NCBI RefSeq assembly: GCF_000499845.2
Contig: NC_023758.2
Coordinates: 17,374,088 to 17,438,087 of the forward strand
DNA length: 64,000 nt
Direction: 5' to 3'
Source: Phaseolus vulgaris
Taxonomy: Eukaryota; Streptophyta; Magnoliopsida; Fabales; Fabaceae
Made by a program: the position numbers and the translations under genes. The notes under the pieces were generated by a model. It was given only the letters and a program-made list of their open reading frames with translations, searched no databases and was not told the origin of the DNA. This document shows, one piece after another, positions 11,441-23,140 of this stretch. The number at the start of each line of letters is the position of its first letter. The stretch's first letter is position 1.

Positions 11441-11879
11441 TTCTCTTTACATGATGAATTTTTCTTTCTTGTACTACATTGACAAACCCTTCAAAATGGC
11501 AGTTTTCATTGTCATAGTAAAGGCCCTTCCAAATAAGCCACCCAAAATAAGTCTCCCAGTTTCCTGAAAATATATTGTGGGTAATTTTTCTATCTTTTCC
11601 AAGCTGTGACCATAATAAAGATTAGAATATTATTCTTGTAAATGATAGGAATAAACACCACCACCACACAGAGTTAGTGAGAGTGTTAACACTCTTTTGG
11701 GAATTTTTTTTCTGCAGATAAACATAAACATATTTAGAAAAAAAAATACTTTGAAAGTTGAATCAAAAGTCCAAATTAGTTGCGAAAGAGATGAACATAA
11801 AATTGTGAAAAGATAAAGGAAGATGAACCCCAAAAACAGAGAACCAAAGAGATTTTAAAAAATAGAGCAAAAGCAAAAG
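11441..11879. other. Spacer between two tandem arrays
   Basis: No gene recognised. The first part (11460-11610) is less AT-rich and resembles unique plant sequence. The part after 11640 has purine-rich runs similar to the array that begins at about 11,880 and may be a degenerate edge of it. Confidence 0.35.
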
Positions 11880-12707
11880 ATATGAAGAGAATCGACCGAA
11901 ACATCAAAAGTAAGAAATTTTCTTAAAATAACTCAAAAAAATCATTTTTGTGGGGTGAAAAAACATAACAAATAGAGAAGCAACAATATCAAGAATACTG
12001 AAGCAAAGAAATCTTAAAAGATACAAAGAGAATCTTCAGAAACATTAAAAGCAAGGAACTTTCATAACAAAACCCAAAAGAAATCATTTTTATGGTGTAA
12101 AAATGTAACAAAAAGAGAACCAAGAATATGAAGAACACTGAAGCAAAGAAACTGAAAAACAGATGAAGAGAATCGGTAGAAACATCAAAAGCAAGGATCT
12201 TTCATAAATAAACTGGAAAAAAAAATCATTTTTATGATGCGAAAACGTAACAAACAGAGAAACTTGAACATCAAAAACAATGAAGACAAAAACCGTAAAA
12301 GAGATGAAGACAATCGGTAGAAACATCAAAACCAAAAAACTTTCCTAAGAAAACCCAAAAGAAAGAATTTTATGATGCGAAAAACGTAACAAACAGAGAA
12401 CCAAGAATATAAAGAACACTGAAACAAAGAAAATGAAAAAAAAAGAGACGAAGAGAATCGACAGAAAAATCAAAAGCAAGGATCTTTCATAAGAAAACTG
12501 GAAAAAAAAAATCATTTTTATGGTGCAAAATATGTAACAAACAAAGAAGCAATAATATCAAGAACGATAAAGTAAAAAAATCGTAAAAGAGATTAAGACA
12601 ATCGACAGAAACATCAAAAGCAAGGAACTTTCCTAAGAAAACCAAAAAAAATAATAATTTTATGGTGCAAAAAACGTTACAATGAGATAACCAAGAATAT
12701 GAAGAAC

Positions 12708-14361
12708 CACTACAAAAAAAGTCTGTATTATCTACGGATTTTTACCCACGGATCTGAGTCCGTAGGTAAATTCAGCATTACCTACCAACACTTACCCACA
12801 GATCTTATTACCTACCAACTTTTACCTACGAATCTCTATTACCTACCAACTATTACCCACGAATCTTATTACCTACAAATCTTTATAACCTACCAATTAT
12901 TACCCACGAATCTCTATTACCTACGAACTATCACCCACGAATCTCTATTATCTACCACTTATTATCATAATAATTATATACATAATATTAAAAATATTAA
13001 TATAATATGAAGAATTATAAAATCATAATATTTAATAATATTATAATAATATTTAATAATATTAATAATATTTAATAATATTTAATAATATTAATAATAT
13101 TAATAATATTTAATAATATTAATAATATTAATAATATTTAATAATATTAATAATATTAATAATATTCAATAATATTAATAATATTCAATAATATTAATAA
13201 TATTCAATAATATGAATAATATTCAATAATATTAATAATATTAATAATATTGAATAATATTAATAATATTTAATAATATTAATAAATATTAATAATATTT
13301 ATTAATATTAATAATATTTAATAATATTAATAATACTTAATAATATTAATAATACTTAATAATATTAATAATATTTAATAATATTAATAATACTTAATAA
13401 TATTAATATATTAATAATATTTAATAATATGAATAATTTTTAATATTAATAATAATATTTAATAATATGAATAATTTTTAATAATATTAATAATATTTAA
13501 TAGTATTTAATAATATTAATAATATTTTTAATATTAATAATTTTTAATATTTAATAATATTAATAATAAGAATATAAATAATATTTAATATTTAATATTT
13601 TAATAATATATAATAATATTAATAGTATTTAATAATATTAATAATATTAATAATATTTAATATTTAATAATAGTTAATAATACTAAGAATATATAATAAT
13701 TTTAAGAATATTTATTAATATTAGGAATATTTATTAATATTAAGAATAATTAATTATATTAAGAATTTAAAATAATATTAAGAATATTTAAGAATATTAA
13801 GAATATTTAATAATATTAAGAGTATTTAACAATATTAATTATAATAATAATATTAAATATATGAATAATGTTTTTAATTTGTATTTTATTAATTATATTA
13901 ATATTGATAATTATACTCATAAGTATAATAATAATCATAACATGACAACAAAACTTGACTGGTGTAATGGTTAAAGTTTTTATTTAGTTCTAACATTAAT
14001 TATAATTCTCATATCATATATAATAATTGACAAAAATAATCATAAAAATTGGCAAAAAATAATATGTAAATAATAATTGAAAATAAAAAAAAATTCAAAT
14101 AATAATTAAAATTTTAAAAATAAAGTATATTAAAATTACCTACGGAGTTGGAATCAGTGGGTATTACCTACGGACTGCAGTGGGTGGGTAACTGCTGTTT
14201 TTGTTACCCACGGACACATTATCCGTAGATAAATTACCGATGCCCACATTACATACCGATTTTTTTCCGTGGGTAATCCGTAGATAATGTTGATTTACCT
14301 ACGGATTTTGGCTGTTAACTACGGATTACTTCTGTAGATAAATTGGATTTTTCTTGTAGTG
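12708..14361. mobile_element. Non-autonomous CACTA (En/Spm-type) DNA transposon
   Basis: The ends read CACTACAAAAAAA and TTTTTCTTGTAGTG, the terminal inverted repeat of CACTA elements, with a 3-bp target duplication AAC (12705-12707 and 14362-14364). The intact neighbouring tandem units show the empty site 'gaagaacactgaag', which confirms the borders. Both ends carry dense subterminal motifs of the type TACCTAC and TACCCAC followed by GAAT/GGAT (about 12728-12960 and, mostly inverted, 14140-14345). In known CACTA elements such motifs are transposase-binding sites. No transposase or other coding region is present; the middle is simple AT sequence. It would depend on an autonomous relative elsewhere. 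Confidence 0.93.
13018..13870 (+). repeat. AT-only simple repeat inside the CACTA element
   Basis: About 850 bases made almost wholly of variants of 'aataatattaat' (periods of 9-12). G and C are nearly absent. It fills the interior of the element between the two subterminal motif clusters. The following stretch to about 14,140 is ordinary AT-rich sequence. Confidence 0.9.
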
Positions 14362-14652
14362 AACACTGAAGCAAAGAAAACGAAAAAGAGACGAAGAGAG
14401 TCGGCATAAACATCAAAAGCAAGGATCTTTCATAAGAAAACTAAAAAAAAATCATTTTTATGGTGCGAAAAAACGTAACAATCAGAGAAACAACAATATC
14501 GAAAACAATAAAGTAAAAAACTCGTAAAAGAGATGAAGACAATATGCATAAATATCAAAATACGAAATTCCCAAATCAAAAAAACCCAAAAAGGTAGAAA
14601 AAGGAAAAGAAAGGGTGAAGACTAACCTGTTCTTAAGACGGAAATGAATGAG

Positions 14653-14731
14653 TATATATAGACTCAGAAACCCATTTGAAAGTTAAAAAATCGCGCTCGG
14701 AAAACCATTTCAAAGTTCAAACATCGCGCCA
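14653..14731 (-). promoter_or_regulatory. TATA-like box with two upstream repeats, facing the 140-bp array
   Basis: On the minus strand a TATATATA (14660-14653) is preceded by two copies of a ~33-bp motif: one around TTGGCGCGATGTTTGAAC (14731 downwards) and one around GAGCGCGATTTTTTAAC (to 14672). The layout resembles a small plant promoter pointing leftward into the tandem array. A related motif sits at 7991-8018 on the plus strand. No protein-coding frame follows. Function is inferred only from arrangement. Confidence 0.35.
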
Positions 14732-14831
14732 AGTTAAAAATACCGAAAAGAGCAGATGGTGCAGTTGCTAAATTTGTGAAACCTAAGCAGAATATAGGAG
14801 AGAACGTGAGAGAGAAGAGTGAAGGTGAGAG

Positions 14832-15186
14832 CACTACAAGAAAATCATAAATTAGAAACAAAAAATAATTAGTTGTTATAGTGACTAAATTAGAGACCAT
14901 TTTAGAGACTAAAAATATTTTTGGTTTCTAAATTAGGTTCTATTATTGTTAAATAGTTTCTAAATTGGTATCTAATTAGCAACCAAGGTTTTACTACCAA
15001 ATTTAGAATCTAAATAATTGGTAGTTAAAACCTTGGCAGCTATTTAGAAACTATTTAACAATAATAGAAACTAATTTAGAAACCAATTTTTTTAGTTTCT
15101 AAAATGGTCTCTATTTTAGTCACTATAACAACTAATTATATTTTTGTTTCTAAATTTAGTTTCTATTTCATGATTTTCTTGTAGTG
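14832..15186. mobile_element. CACTA foldback MITE, 355 bp
   Basis: Begins CACTACAAGAAAATCAT and ends with the inverse complement ATGATTTTCTTGTAGTG, flanked by the 3-bp duplication GAG (14829-14831 and 15187-15189). Almost the whole length is an inverted repeat (words such as 'gtttctaaattggtatctaattagc' and 'aactatttaacaataatagaaac' appear in both halves), so it would fold into one long hairpin. A diverged sister copy is at 32264-32625. No coding capacity. Confidence 0.94.
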
Positions 15187-15719
15187 GAGGGAATGAAGAG
15201 AGTGAGAGGGGTGCTTATATGAGTGGAACGTGAACTCATATGGTTGCGACATTTGTCATTCTTTGGTTGAGATATTTCTACATTTGGTAAATTTTCTTTT
15301 TGATTTTTTGTTGGTTGATTTTTGTGTGATTAACAAGTAACAAATGTTACCCTTCGAATGAGTTCCATTTGTATTATTTATAGATACATGAGAGTTGTAC
15401 CTCTTATGTGTATAAATGTTCTCAAGTTTTATATAAGAATTAGTCTTTCAAATATTTCGTTTTATTAATATAATTATTTATTAATAAAAAAAACACTAAA
15501 AACTTAGAAGTTGTTTCACCGATGAACATGAAAATTGGTTTCACCCATGAACTCAAAATTAATTTTTTTTCTTTTTTTAAAAATCGATTAGGAAAATTGG
15601 TGTGTGACTAAGGGTGAAGATTAGAATAGAAGAATATCTTTTCACTTAATAGTAGAAGAATAAATGATAGAAAATAATTCATTGCAACCATTAATTAGAT
15701 AAAAAAAAATTATTACAAA
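15187..15719. other. Intergenic sequence
   Basis: Purine-rich start (the right half of the MITE target), then AT-rich sequence with poly-A runs. No gene or repeat recognised. Confidence 0.4.
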
Positions 15720-15987
15720 ATGAACTTTAAGCTTAACTTAACCCCTCCCTTATGTTGAGAGTGACAACTCTTGCGTGAGATAACATATTATGGGTGGTCC
15801 GATAACGGCTGGCCTGATAAGTTCACCAAACAGTCGTTAGGATAGACTTTAAATGACTCTGATACCATATTATGAAGTAGACTTTAAGTCTAACTCAACT
15901 TCATAAAACCGACTAATGGAATGAAGTTTGTACCCACTTATATACAATAAAATATCATAATCTTTAATCGACGTGGAATCTCCAACA
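15720..15987 (-). mobile_element. Short LTR-retrotransposon (TRIM-like) fragment
   Basis: On the minus strand, 15987-15868 forms a 120-bp LTR-like segment starting TGTTGGAGATTCC and ending TTCATAATA, followed directly by TGGTATCAGAGTC (15867-15855), a good match to the initiator tRNA-Met primer-binding site. Further in is a purine-rich stretch (complement of 'cccctccctt', about 15741-15750). A phrase near 15723-15742 resembles the LTR end, so the other LTR seems truncated. The tiny LTR suggests a TRIM/SMART-type element. The left border is uncertain. Confidence 0.55.
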
Positions 15988-16023
15988 AGAATGAAAATAA
16001 AAAAATAACTTTATTATATTCAC

Positions 16024-16061
<38 letters not shown>

Positions 16062-16342
16062 ATATCTGAAACTAATTAGGGTTAATTGTATCATTTTCAT
16101 AAAAGTAATGTGAATAGAAAGAGCAAATAATCAAATATTCATTGACCATTTGAAAAGAGGTACTACTACAACAAACTCCAAACTAATAGTGTCCCCCTCC
16201 ATTTCCAAAAGCAGCATTTTGTAAAAACTACTATATATTAAACATTTTTTTTTCTTGTAACACATATATTTTCTCATTAAATTTATAGTTTTAAAGATTT
16301 AGTTTAGTTTTTGCATGTGTCTGATTAGATCCGAAGTAGGGG
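15988..16342. other. 3' flank of HD-ZIP gene, with (TA)n
   Basis: Contains a (TA)n microsatellite at about 16027-16057, then AT-rich sequence that should hold the 3' untranslated region of the minus-strand HD-ZIP gene. A poly-T stretch near 16245-16252 could be part of the transcript end. No clear poly-A signal can be fixed. Confidence 0.45.
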
Positions 16343-19300
16343 TCAACAGGCGGCAGAAGGTTGAGGGGACTGCGCGGGAACTTTAGCGGACAAAGTGGCG
16401 GCGGCGGATGGCGGTTTGTCGGCGGTGGTTGTGACGCGCTCACAGCTGGGACACATGGTGAGTGTGGAGGCTGGGCGTGGCTCACAAAAGTGTGGGGAAA
16501 TTACGGTGGGTGGCCCCACCTTCATGGCCCTCAGTTCCTCCACTTCCCTCTGAAGCCTTCGGTTCTGCTCTGTCAGTGACCCAAACCACCTCTTCAGGTA
16601 CTCACACTCCATCTCTGTCTGCTTCAGCTTGCTCCTGCATTACATCATTTTCGTCAAAATCATTTTTTTTTTATAAAAATACTCATTCACCACAAATATT
16701 CATTAATTGCTTCACATATATTGCATGGGTGACACAGGCTTCATCTAATGTATCATCATCACTTTGCCTTTAATGCTTCTCAAGTCAACTCGGTGTGGGG
16801 GATAAGTTTTTGCCTTCGCCACAATGCAAGAATGTTTGTTGCGTATCAACTTAAAAGATCACCAAAAAATAATGCTAAAAACTATAGTAAACATATTAGG
16901 AAAATAATTAAAATGAAAGTTGTAAAACTAATATCTATTTATTTTAATTATTGATTTATTTTCTTTTATTTATAAATAAAACTATGAATTTGTTTTTAGT
17001 TAATACTCTTATAATTTTTATTAATAATGCCGTAAAAATATATAGAGGCGTGAGATAATTTAACAAAAAAGGTTCAACAGTTATAGACTTGTCATAAGGT
17101 AAGAAGTGGTTTTACAAAATGTATATGTATTATTAATGAAAGTAAGTTTAAGACTTCTTAATACTTTTTTTATTTCAAAAACTTGGTAAAAAAAATTTTA
17201 AAAAAAGTTGTGGTAAATTTATATGCAAGACAGCTTATAGGAGAATAATTATTATGGGAAGAGAAAAAAGACGCAGGCTTTTAGCTAAATAACTCAATTA
17301 AATACTTATTTAATAAACACTTTTTCTCTGAGGATATATGACTTACATTTATTTATGAAATTAATTGAAATAAATTAAAATAAATAAATGTAGTAAACAT
17401 TAAAAAAATGTATTGAAATAAGCTAAGGAAAGGCTTATTAAAGTTATAAACAAGCTATTTTCACAAGTTTCCTATTAACTATTCCAAACGCTCCCTAAGA
17501 GCAACATGGCAGAAGATATGATCTAAGTAAACATGCAGAAACTGTGAGAAAAAGATGATTAAGGAAATGAAAAACCCTAGGCTTTTATGGATAAGTGCTG
17601 ATGATAAGTGAATACATTATGCTTAACACTAATAATTGATTTGTAAAATGAAATGCATGGTTGGTCTAAAGTACGAAATGAAGTGGTCAAAGTCACACTT
17701 ATTGGAGTGATGATCAGTGTAGCACACGAGGCCAAATGAAACTCCACCAATGCGGTGCTATGATTATCGAGTTGTCTACTTTAATTTGGACAACATGATT
17801 ATGTTCTTTGCCATAGCTGAAATTATGGTTTAACACTAGAACTACATCATTAACTGTTCCTATATATTTGAACACCCAGCTTAGCTACTCTCACATGTCA
17901 TTGCTATGTCTTCATGACCTAATATATTTTATTATTATTGTATCATTAACTTATATATTATAAGTAACAAAAATAGAGTTCTGACTTGAATCCAACTATT
18001 TCAGCTATGTTTATACCCAGATTTCTTTCACCTTATGACCTATATTTCTTGTGAATGAGGAATTATATGAAAGAAGGTGAACCTAAAATATAAATGATCG
18101 TTTTTTCACTTTTATTTAGAGATTGTACGGGTGAAATAGGTATAGAATCTGATTCAGATTCATGAGGTCCATATCATAATTATCATTATTCTGTCAACAT
18201 TTGACATTTGTCTCTCTATATATATATACCCTTATATACCCACAGAAAATGCGGATATATAAAGTTAAGATGATGAAATTATATATATGGTAGTAGTACT
18301 ATATTTTAAAGTCCATTCATAAATGAGAAAATAAATGGCATTTTTCCATCACTTTATTAATTAGGATTAATTAGCCTTACCTGGCCCTACGGTTCTGAAA
18401 CCACACCTCCACTTGCCTTGGTCGCAGCTTCAGTTGCATTGCCAAAGACTCTTTCTGCTTCTACAAAACCAAGAAATCAAAAACCCAAATAAACTTATTA
18501 CTCAGTGGAACTATATGTAATTAACAAGCATGAGTTACGTGTGACACCAGTGCTTAATTATCTAAATGACATATTTAATAAGAGAGAGAAAGTTTGGAGG
18601 GTTACTGGGTTTAGGGTGTGGTTTTGTCTAAAGCTTTCTTCAAGGAGACGAGATTGTTCCTTTGTGAGACGGAGTTTCTTGCGGGGAGGGTCTCCATTGC
18701 TGCTATCTTCTTCATCTTCCATGTTTGATGCCATCCAATCTTCTTCTAGAGGTACTTGGTTTATGTCCAATTCTTTCACTGTAATACCAAACAGTGCCTT
18801 ATATTTATTTACACACATACTTCCAAAAAATAAAAACCTCAACCAAACCAAAACATATGATCTTCTGTACATGATCCAGTATATATCATTTAAGAACAAG
18901 ATTGGAAGTATGATGTTTACAGATATCATTTCTGTTCAAGCACCAACCAGAGAGAGATGAAAGATAAAAACCTTGGTGGGTTCATGCGGTCGTGCCTTTA
19001 ATTTTAATCTAAGAAAGGGTAGGGAAAGAAGTAAATTATCCCTTTCCAAAGAAAACGTTTATTTAACACAGGGGCCACTTCATGATAAATACAACTGTAG
19101 AAGTAAAAAAATCAAAAGAATTTAACATAAAATTAAACAAACAAGAACATAAAAAAGGGAGGAAATTTAAGAGGGTATGATCAAAATGAGAAAGACGAAG
19201 AGAAGTATGATAATTGTAGAAAAAGATAAACAGCAAAATTAACAGATAAACAGCCAAATTAACAGATAAACTGTTGTCTGTGTGTGGGTGTGGGTGTGGT

Positions 19301-19400
19301 GCTTACCAGATGATGAAGGCAGAAGAGTTGGTGAAGAAGCAAAGCCAGGGATAGATATGGTCAATTCCAAGGTGGAGGAGGTACTCGGTAAAACCGCCAT
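16343..19400 (-). CDS. HB17: HD-ZIP class II homeodomain-leucine zipper transcription factor (ATHB17/18-like)
   Basis: A nuclear DNA-binding protein of about 212 residues, in four exons on the minus strand: 19307-19400, 18606-18778, 18381-18460, 16343-16634. Introns are GT-AG (19306-18779, 18605-18461, 18380-16635) and phases match. Exon 1 gives the N-terminus [20 protein letters not shown], like the HD-ZIP II leader. Exon 2 has KELDINQVP, an acidic stretch, then the homeodomain start [20 protein letters not shown]. Exon 3 has helix 3 ([16 protein letters not shown]). Exon 4 has the leucine zipper ([21 protein letters not shown]...) and the class II signature CPSCE, seen as [14 protein letters not shown]. 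The family binds CAAT[C/G]ATTG-type palindromes as dimers and usually represses, in shade and hormone responses. The ATHB17/18 assignment rests on the zipper and '[10 protein letters not shown]' wording; symbol is by similarity. Confidence 0.93.
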
Positions 19401-19590
19401 AGAAGAGATGCAGAAAATAATGAAGGAGTTGAAAAAAAATATATGGTGAAGATGAAGAAGAAGAAGAAGAGGAGGATCTGTATGAAAAATGAGAGAAAAA
19501 AGGTAAAGTGGAGAAACAGAAGGAGACACACATGAAAAGGAAGACAGAAGCAGCAAAGGATCTGATGAAGTGTTTGGAGAGAAAAAGGTC

Positions 19591-19602
19591 AAAATATATA
19601 GA
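19591..19602 (-). promoter_or_regulatory. Probable TATA box of the HD-ZIP gene
   Basis: The minus strand reads CTATATATTTTGACC about 190 bases before the ATG at 19400, a fitting distance for a leader of roughly 160 bases. Two TTGACC words (W-box core) flank it, at 19588-19593 and about 19604-19609. Farther upstream are a perfect 12-bp palindrome TGACCATGGTCA (19735-19746) and a G-box CACGTG (19782-19787). The leader is rich in CTT/CTC runs, common in plant 5' untranslated regions. Confidence 0.5.
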
Positions 19603-19609
19603 AAGGTCA

Positions 19610-22609
19610 AATAAACAAATATAAAAAAATTAATTAGTCGTACAAGTTTATTATAATTAATACCCTAAAAGGCGCAAAGAAAATCAAAGACAAGTTTCAA
19701 TGGGAAAAAACGTATATCAAGAGGTGTAGGTTTCTGACCATGGTCATCCAAGTCAAGGACTATGTGGCCCCGAGATACTGACACGTGTAGGTGTGTAAGA
19801 GTACTAAGATGAACCTCAAAATTCATTCTCCAGTTTTCATGTTAAGATTTTATACATCCAAAATTGTTCGTGTTTTTCTTTTTACATTCAGATATAATCA
19901 GTGGAGAATTATCAAAGTAATTTTAGAGACATACTATTGTTAAAATAAATTAATTTTCTAAGTTTGTTTATGTACACTATTAGAAACCCCTCTCGGTATT
20001 TAAGAAACTCATTAATATTTAAATGTGAATTTCAAGATGTTATTTTAATAGAAAGGTTTTGATTTTCTTAAACATGTACTATAATTAATTATAATCTCTA
20101 AGATAATATATTAAGAAGTAACCTACATACTTAAAAAAAAAAAAAGTAACCTACAACGTTATAATTAGCATTTGGTCAAACTTTGAGAATACTCAAATTG
20201 TTTCTTTTATTTGTTAGTACATAAAATAAAAATATGTGAAATGTCAAATATTTCAAAAAGTTTTCCTACAAAACCAGTCAGAAAGAATTTAGTACTTGCA
20301 GTGGATTGTTGAACCTAATTAATTCTTTTGGCACATCAATTTCACAAGTGTGGATAGGCAGATTTGCCTTGTCGTCAGAAAAGTTTAGTTGATATATTTA
20401 TTGTTAATGGGGATTACTAGTTTTTATTACCTTAATGGAGAGTTAACAATTTAAAAGTTTTCAAGTACAAAATTGAATCATTTTTAAAATATGATTAGAG
20501 GGTTACAAACATTTTATTCATTTAATTTTTACACATCAGATTTTACTTATTAATTTTTGTTTTGATTTTATGATTTAAATGGATGCATTTAATTAAATAG
20601 TAGTAATGTTAGTATAAAACGGCACTTTCAAATGTAATGTACTATATAATAATACAAACTTTGACTTATTTCTCTTTTTGTTTGGGATCTTGAACCATTT
20701 TCTTTTTCACACATAATCCTTTTTATTTTTCTATTACTTAAAAAAGGGATTTGACTTCCTTAATCTTGATTGGTGTAGAGTTTATTTGAGCTCCAAAATA
20801 CATTTCAAAGAACTAATGATTATTTAAACATATCAAAATATAATAATGCGTCCATAATATCATTAAAGACTACAAATTCTAAATATGATTTCTAATGAGA
20901 TGTTACCATGTTTACACATTTCTCAGTGTTGCTTTTTTTTCTGAATTGTTAATATTTCAGCTATTTAAAACAGAACAATAGAAATAGCTAGTAACAAATA
21001 AATATTCATGTGTTTTTTTTTATGTGGGGGAGTACATTTGTAGAAAGTTGTAAAATAGATGGAAGTGCATAATAATCTGTTTGAGGATGAAGAAGATGTT
21101 ATTCAAGAAGAAGACAAATTGTGTAAGAAAAGGATAGTAGTAGGGTTTGATGTGGATTGAAAGTTATTGTGAAGAAATGATTGGAAAGCAATGGATAAAA
21201 TATTAAATATATTTTTTTTAGTCTATATATAATATGTTTTTATTCATAGGTTTATTTAATTTTTTCTTTCTCTTTAGGTAACTTTACTCTTTTATTTTAA
21301 TCATATAACAGATTTTAGTTTTTTTTTAACGTTTTTTCACTTTTCTTTTCCGTTCTTTTCTGTTCTTCTTCGTTCTTCTCTATTTAATTGCTTCCTGCAG
21401 AATCATAAAAAAAATTTCTCTTTTTTCTTGTAATTACCACTGGTATCCTTTAATAGGACCTTTGAACTTTCTTCAACAAAGACCAACCAAATATGATTGG
21501 CCCCATTAACAAAAAATAAAACAAACAAACTTTGTTTTCACTTTTTTGTCTTTACTCTTCCTAGTCATTCTCATCACACACCCACAACTATTATATTAAT
21601 TATTTCACCACAATGTGCATTTTACTTACTATTTACATAATTAACCAAAATTTGTATATCACATCCATCTCAAAAAAAATTTCTATCTTTTTCATTTGTT
21701 TTATTTTCTAATCACTTATATATTCCAATCTGACATTTCTATGCATTTAAATTGAATTTCTTAAGTTTTTTTGAAAGAAATGGTTAATAAATTAAATTAC
21801 CATAGCATAAACTATTTATTAAAATAATTTGTATATCCTTTAAGAAGTTTGATTTATTAAAGTAAATAGTTACCCTAGATAACAAGCATATTAAAATACT
21901 AGCAAATAATAATTAGTAGACTATATTTAAACAGTTTTCTTCAAAAAGGGGTCATAGATGATCTTTTAAAAAGTTGGAGTCATTAGTTGCATCATATAAA
22001 AAGATATTCTATTGTGTACAAAACTAACTAGTTGTAGTGTGAATGAGAAGTTGATAAAGGAAAAGAAAATGCTTTTTGTTGGACGATGGGGTTTGATATT
22101 TGTGTGAATTACAATAAGATATGATATGATTTGATGGATGTTTGAATCGACAATAATCCTTGATTCATGGACAAAAAGTTTTCAAATTGGGCATGAAAAT
22201 GATAATTTCACAATGAAAAGTAAGTAACCAATTTGGGAATGGTTAGAATAAGGAGTAAATGCATGTTGAACTGTTTACAGGTAATGTTTAATTTCTTGAG
22301 TTTTTTTTATGGATCATTCAACTATGGAGTTTGTAACCATTCATTTATGTGAGTTTTTTTTGGGCATGGACTATTACGTGTAAGCATCAGTTTGATAAAT
22401 CTTAAAAAATGCTTTTGAAAAAAAATATTTCTACAAACCATTTATTAAAGAAATATATATTATTTACTAACTAAATAATATAAAATCATTTTATTTTAGA
22501 ATAAACGGATCAGACAAACACATGAAAAATTAACATTTCGCTTAATTCAGTAAAAAAATCACTTTATTTTTATAAATAAACACAAATAAAATGGTCCCTG
22601 GTAAAAGTT
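19610..22609. other. AT-rich intergenic region
   Basis: Upstream region of the HD-ZIP gene, and further right the distal upstream of the SUVH gene. Long T and A runs (for example 20,132-20,145, 21,318-21,330). No open frame above 60 codons and no repeat family recognised. 21,390-21,600 is slightly less AT-rich without a clear identity. Confidence 0.45.
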
Positions 22610-23053
22610 AAGGGTTGCAATGAGCAGCAAGCTGGACTGGCAATTTACTAAAAAATTCTGAACAAATTCATTATTTTTAGCTCCTGATATGTTGAAGTTA
22701 GTTTTGCATAACTTACAATTGGCAAAAAAAATTATATTTTTTCTTGTATTTTATCAATTTCTTTTTCACTCCATTAATTTTAGATATCGAAATCGAAAAG
22801 TAAAAATATTTATTTTAAGTTTTGAAAGATAAAATAATTGATCTAAAATAATTTTCCAGAACATATTTTTTTTTTCTCTTTTACATTTTCATTTTTAAAA
22901 TTTACTTTTATATTATATAAAAATTAAATTTCAAAATAAATGAAGTGTGCGATAAAGATTCTCCTCAATCATCCGATTCATATTACTTAATGGGATGGAT
23001 GAAGCCGACCCGTCTCGGGAAAGCGGGTCAGGCCCCCTCGTTGCAACCCTAGT
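22610..23053. mobile_element. hAT-type MITE, 444 bp, directly upstream of the SUVH gene
   Basis: The left end reads AAGGGTTGCAATGAG and the right end is the inverse of ACTAGGGTTGCAACGAG, a ~13-bp imperfect terminal inverted repeat. Both ends are flanked by the same 8-bp TAAAAGTT (22602-22609 and 23054-23061), the target size of hAT elements. The right end carries a GC-rich block of CGGGTC and GGGCC words (22998-23040), typical of plant hAT MITEs and unlike the surrounding DNA. No coding capacity. The element ends 98 bases before the SUVH start codon, so it lies in or at the edge of the core promoter. Confidence 0.82.
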
Positions 23054-23076
23054 TAAAAGTTATTGGAACCGTTTGG

Positions 23077-23140
23077 GCGCTATTTAGCGCTCTCCACATT
23101 CTCTTTGTTCTTCATCTTTACCATCATTTCCAAACCCTAG
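23077..23140 (+). promoter_or_regulatory. Proximal promoter and leader of SUVH gene: GCGCTA palindrome and telo-box
   Basis: Only 90 bases separate the hAT target duplication from the ATG. They hold an interrupted palindrome GCGCTA-TT-TAGCGC (23077-23090), a CT-rich leader, and AAACCCTAG (23132-23140), a telo-box often found near the start of plant housekeeping and replication-linked genes. There is no clear TATA box in this stretch. Confidence 0.45.

Larger units (their letters stand above)
11880..14600 (-). repeat. Tandem array, ~140-bp unit in a 280-bp alternating pattern, split by CACTA element
   Basis: Eight units can be laid out, starting near 11881, 12021, 12161, 12302, 12443, 12589, 14388 and 14531, each with 'agaatcg...gaaacatcaaaagcaagga' then 'tcatttttatggtg' then 'gtaacaaacagagaa'. 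The end of the unit alternates: one form reads 'aagaatatgaagaacactgaagcaaag', the other 'caataaagtaaaaaa..cgtaaaagagatgaag'. Alternate units are therefore more alike, giving a dimeric period near 280. The sixth unit is cut exactly at 'gaagaac' by the CACTA element at 12708-14361. On the minus strand the units are pyrimidine-rich. Confidence 0.85.

Noticed and set aside
9760..14600. CRISPR-like array
   Set aside because: Units are head-to-tail diverged tandem repeats without unique spacers, in a plant nuclear context.
18505..18960. 151-codon plus-strand open frame
   Set aside because: It is the opposite strand of the HD-ZIP homeodomain exon, which has splice signals and family motifs.
22998..23040. 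GC-rich block as a structural RNA or rDNA fragment
   Set aside because: It lies just inside the right end of the hAT-type MITE and fits the GC-rich ends common in those elements.
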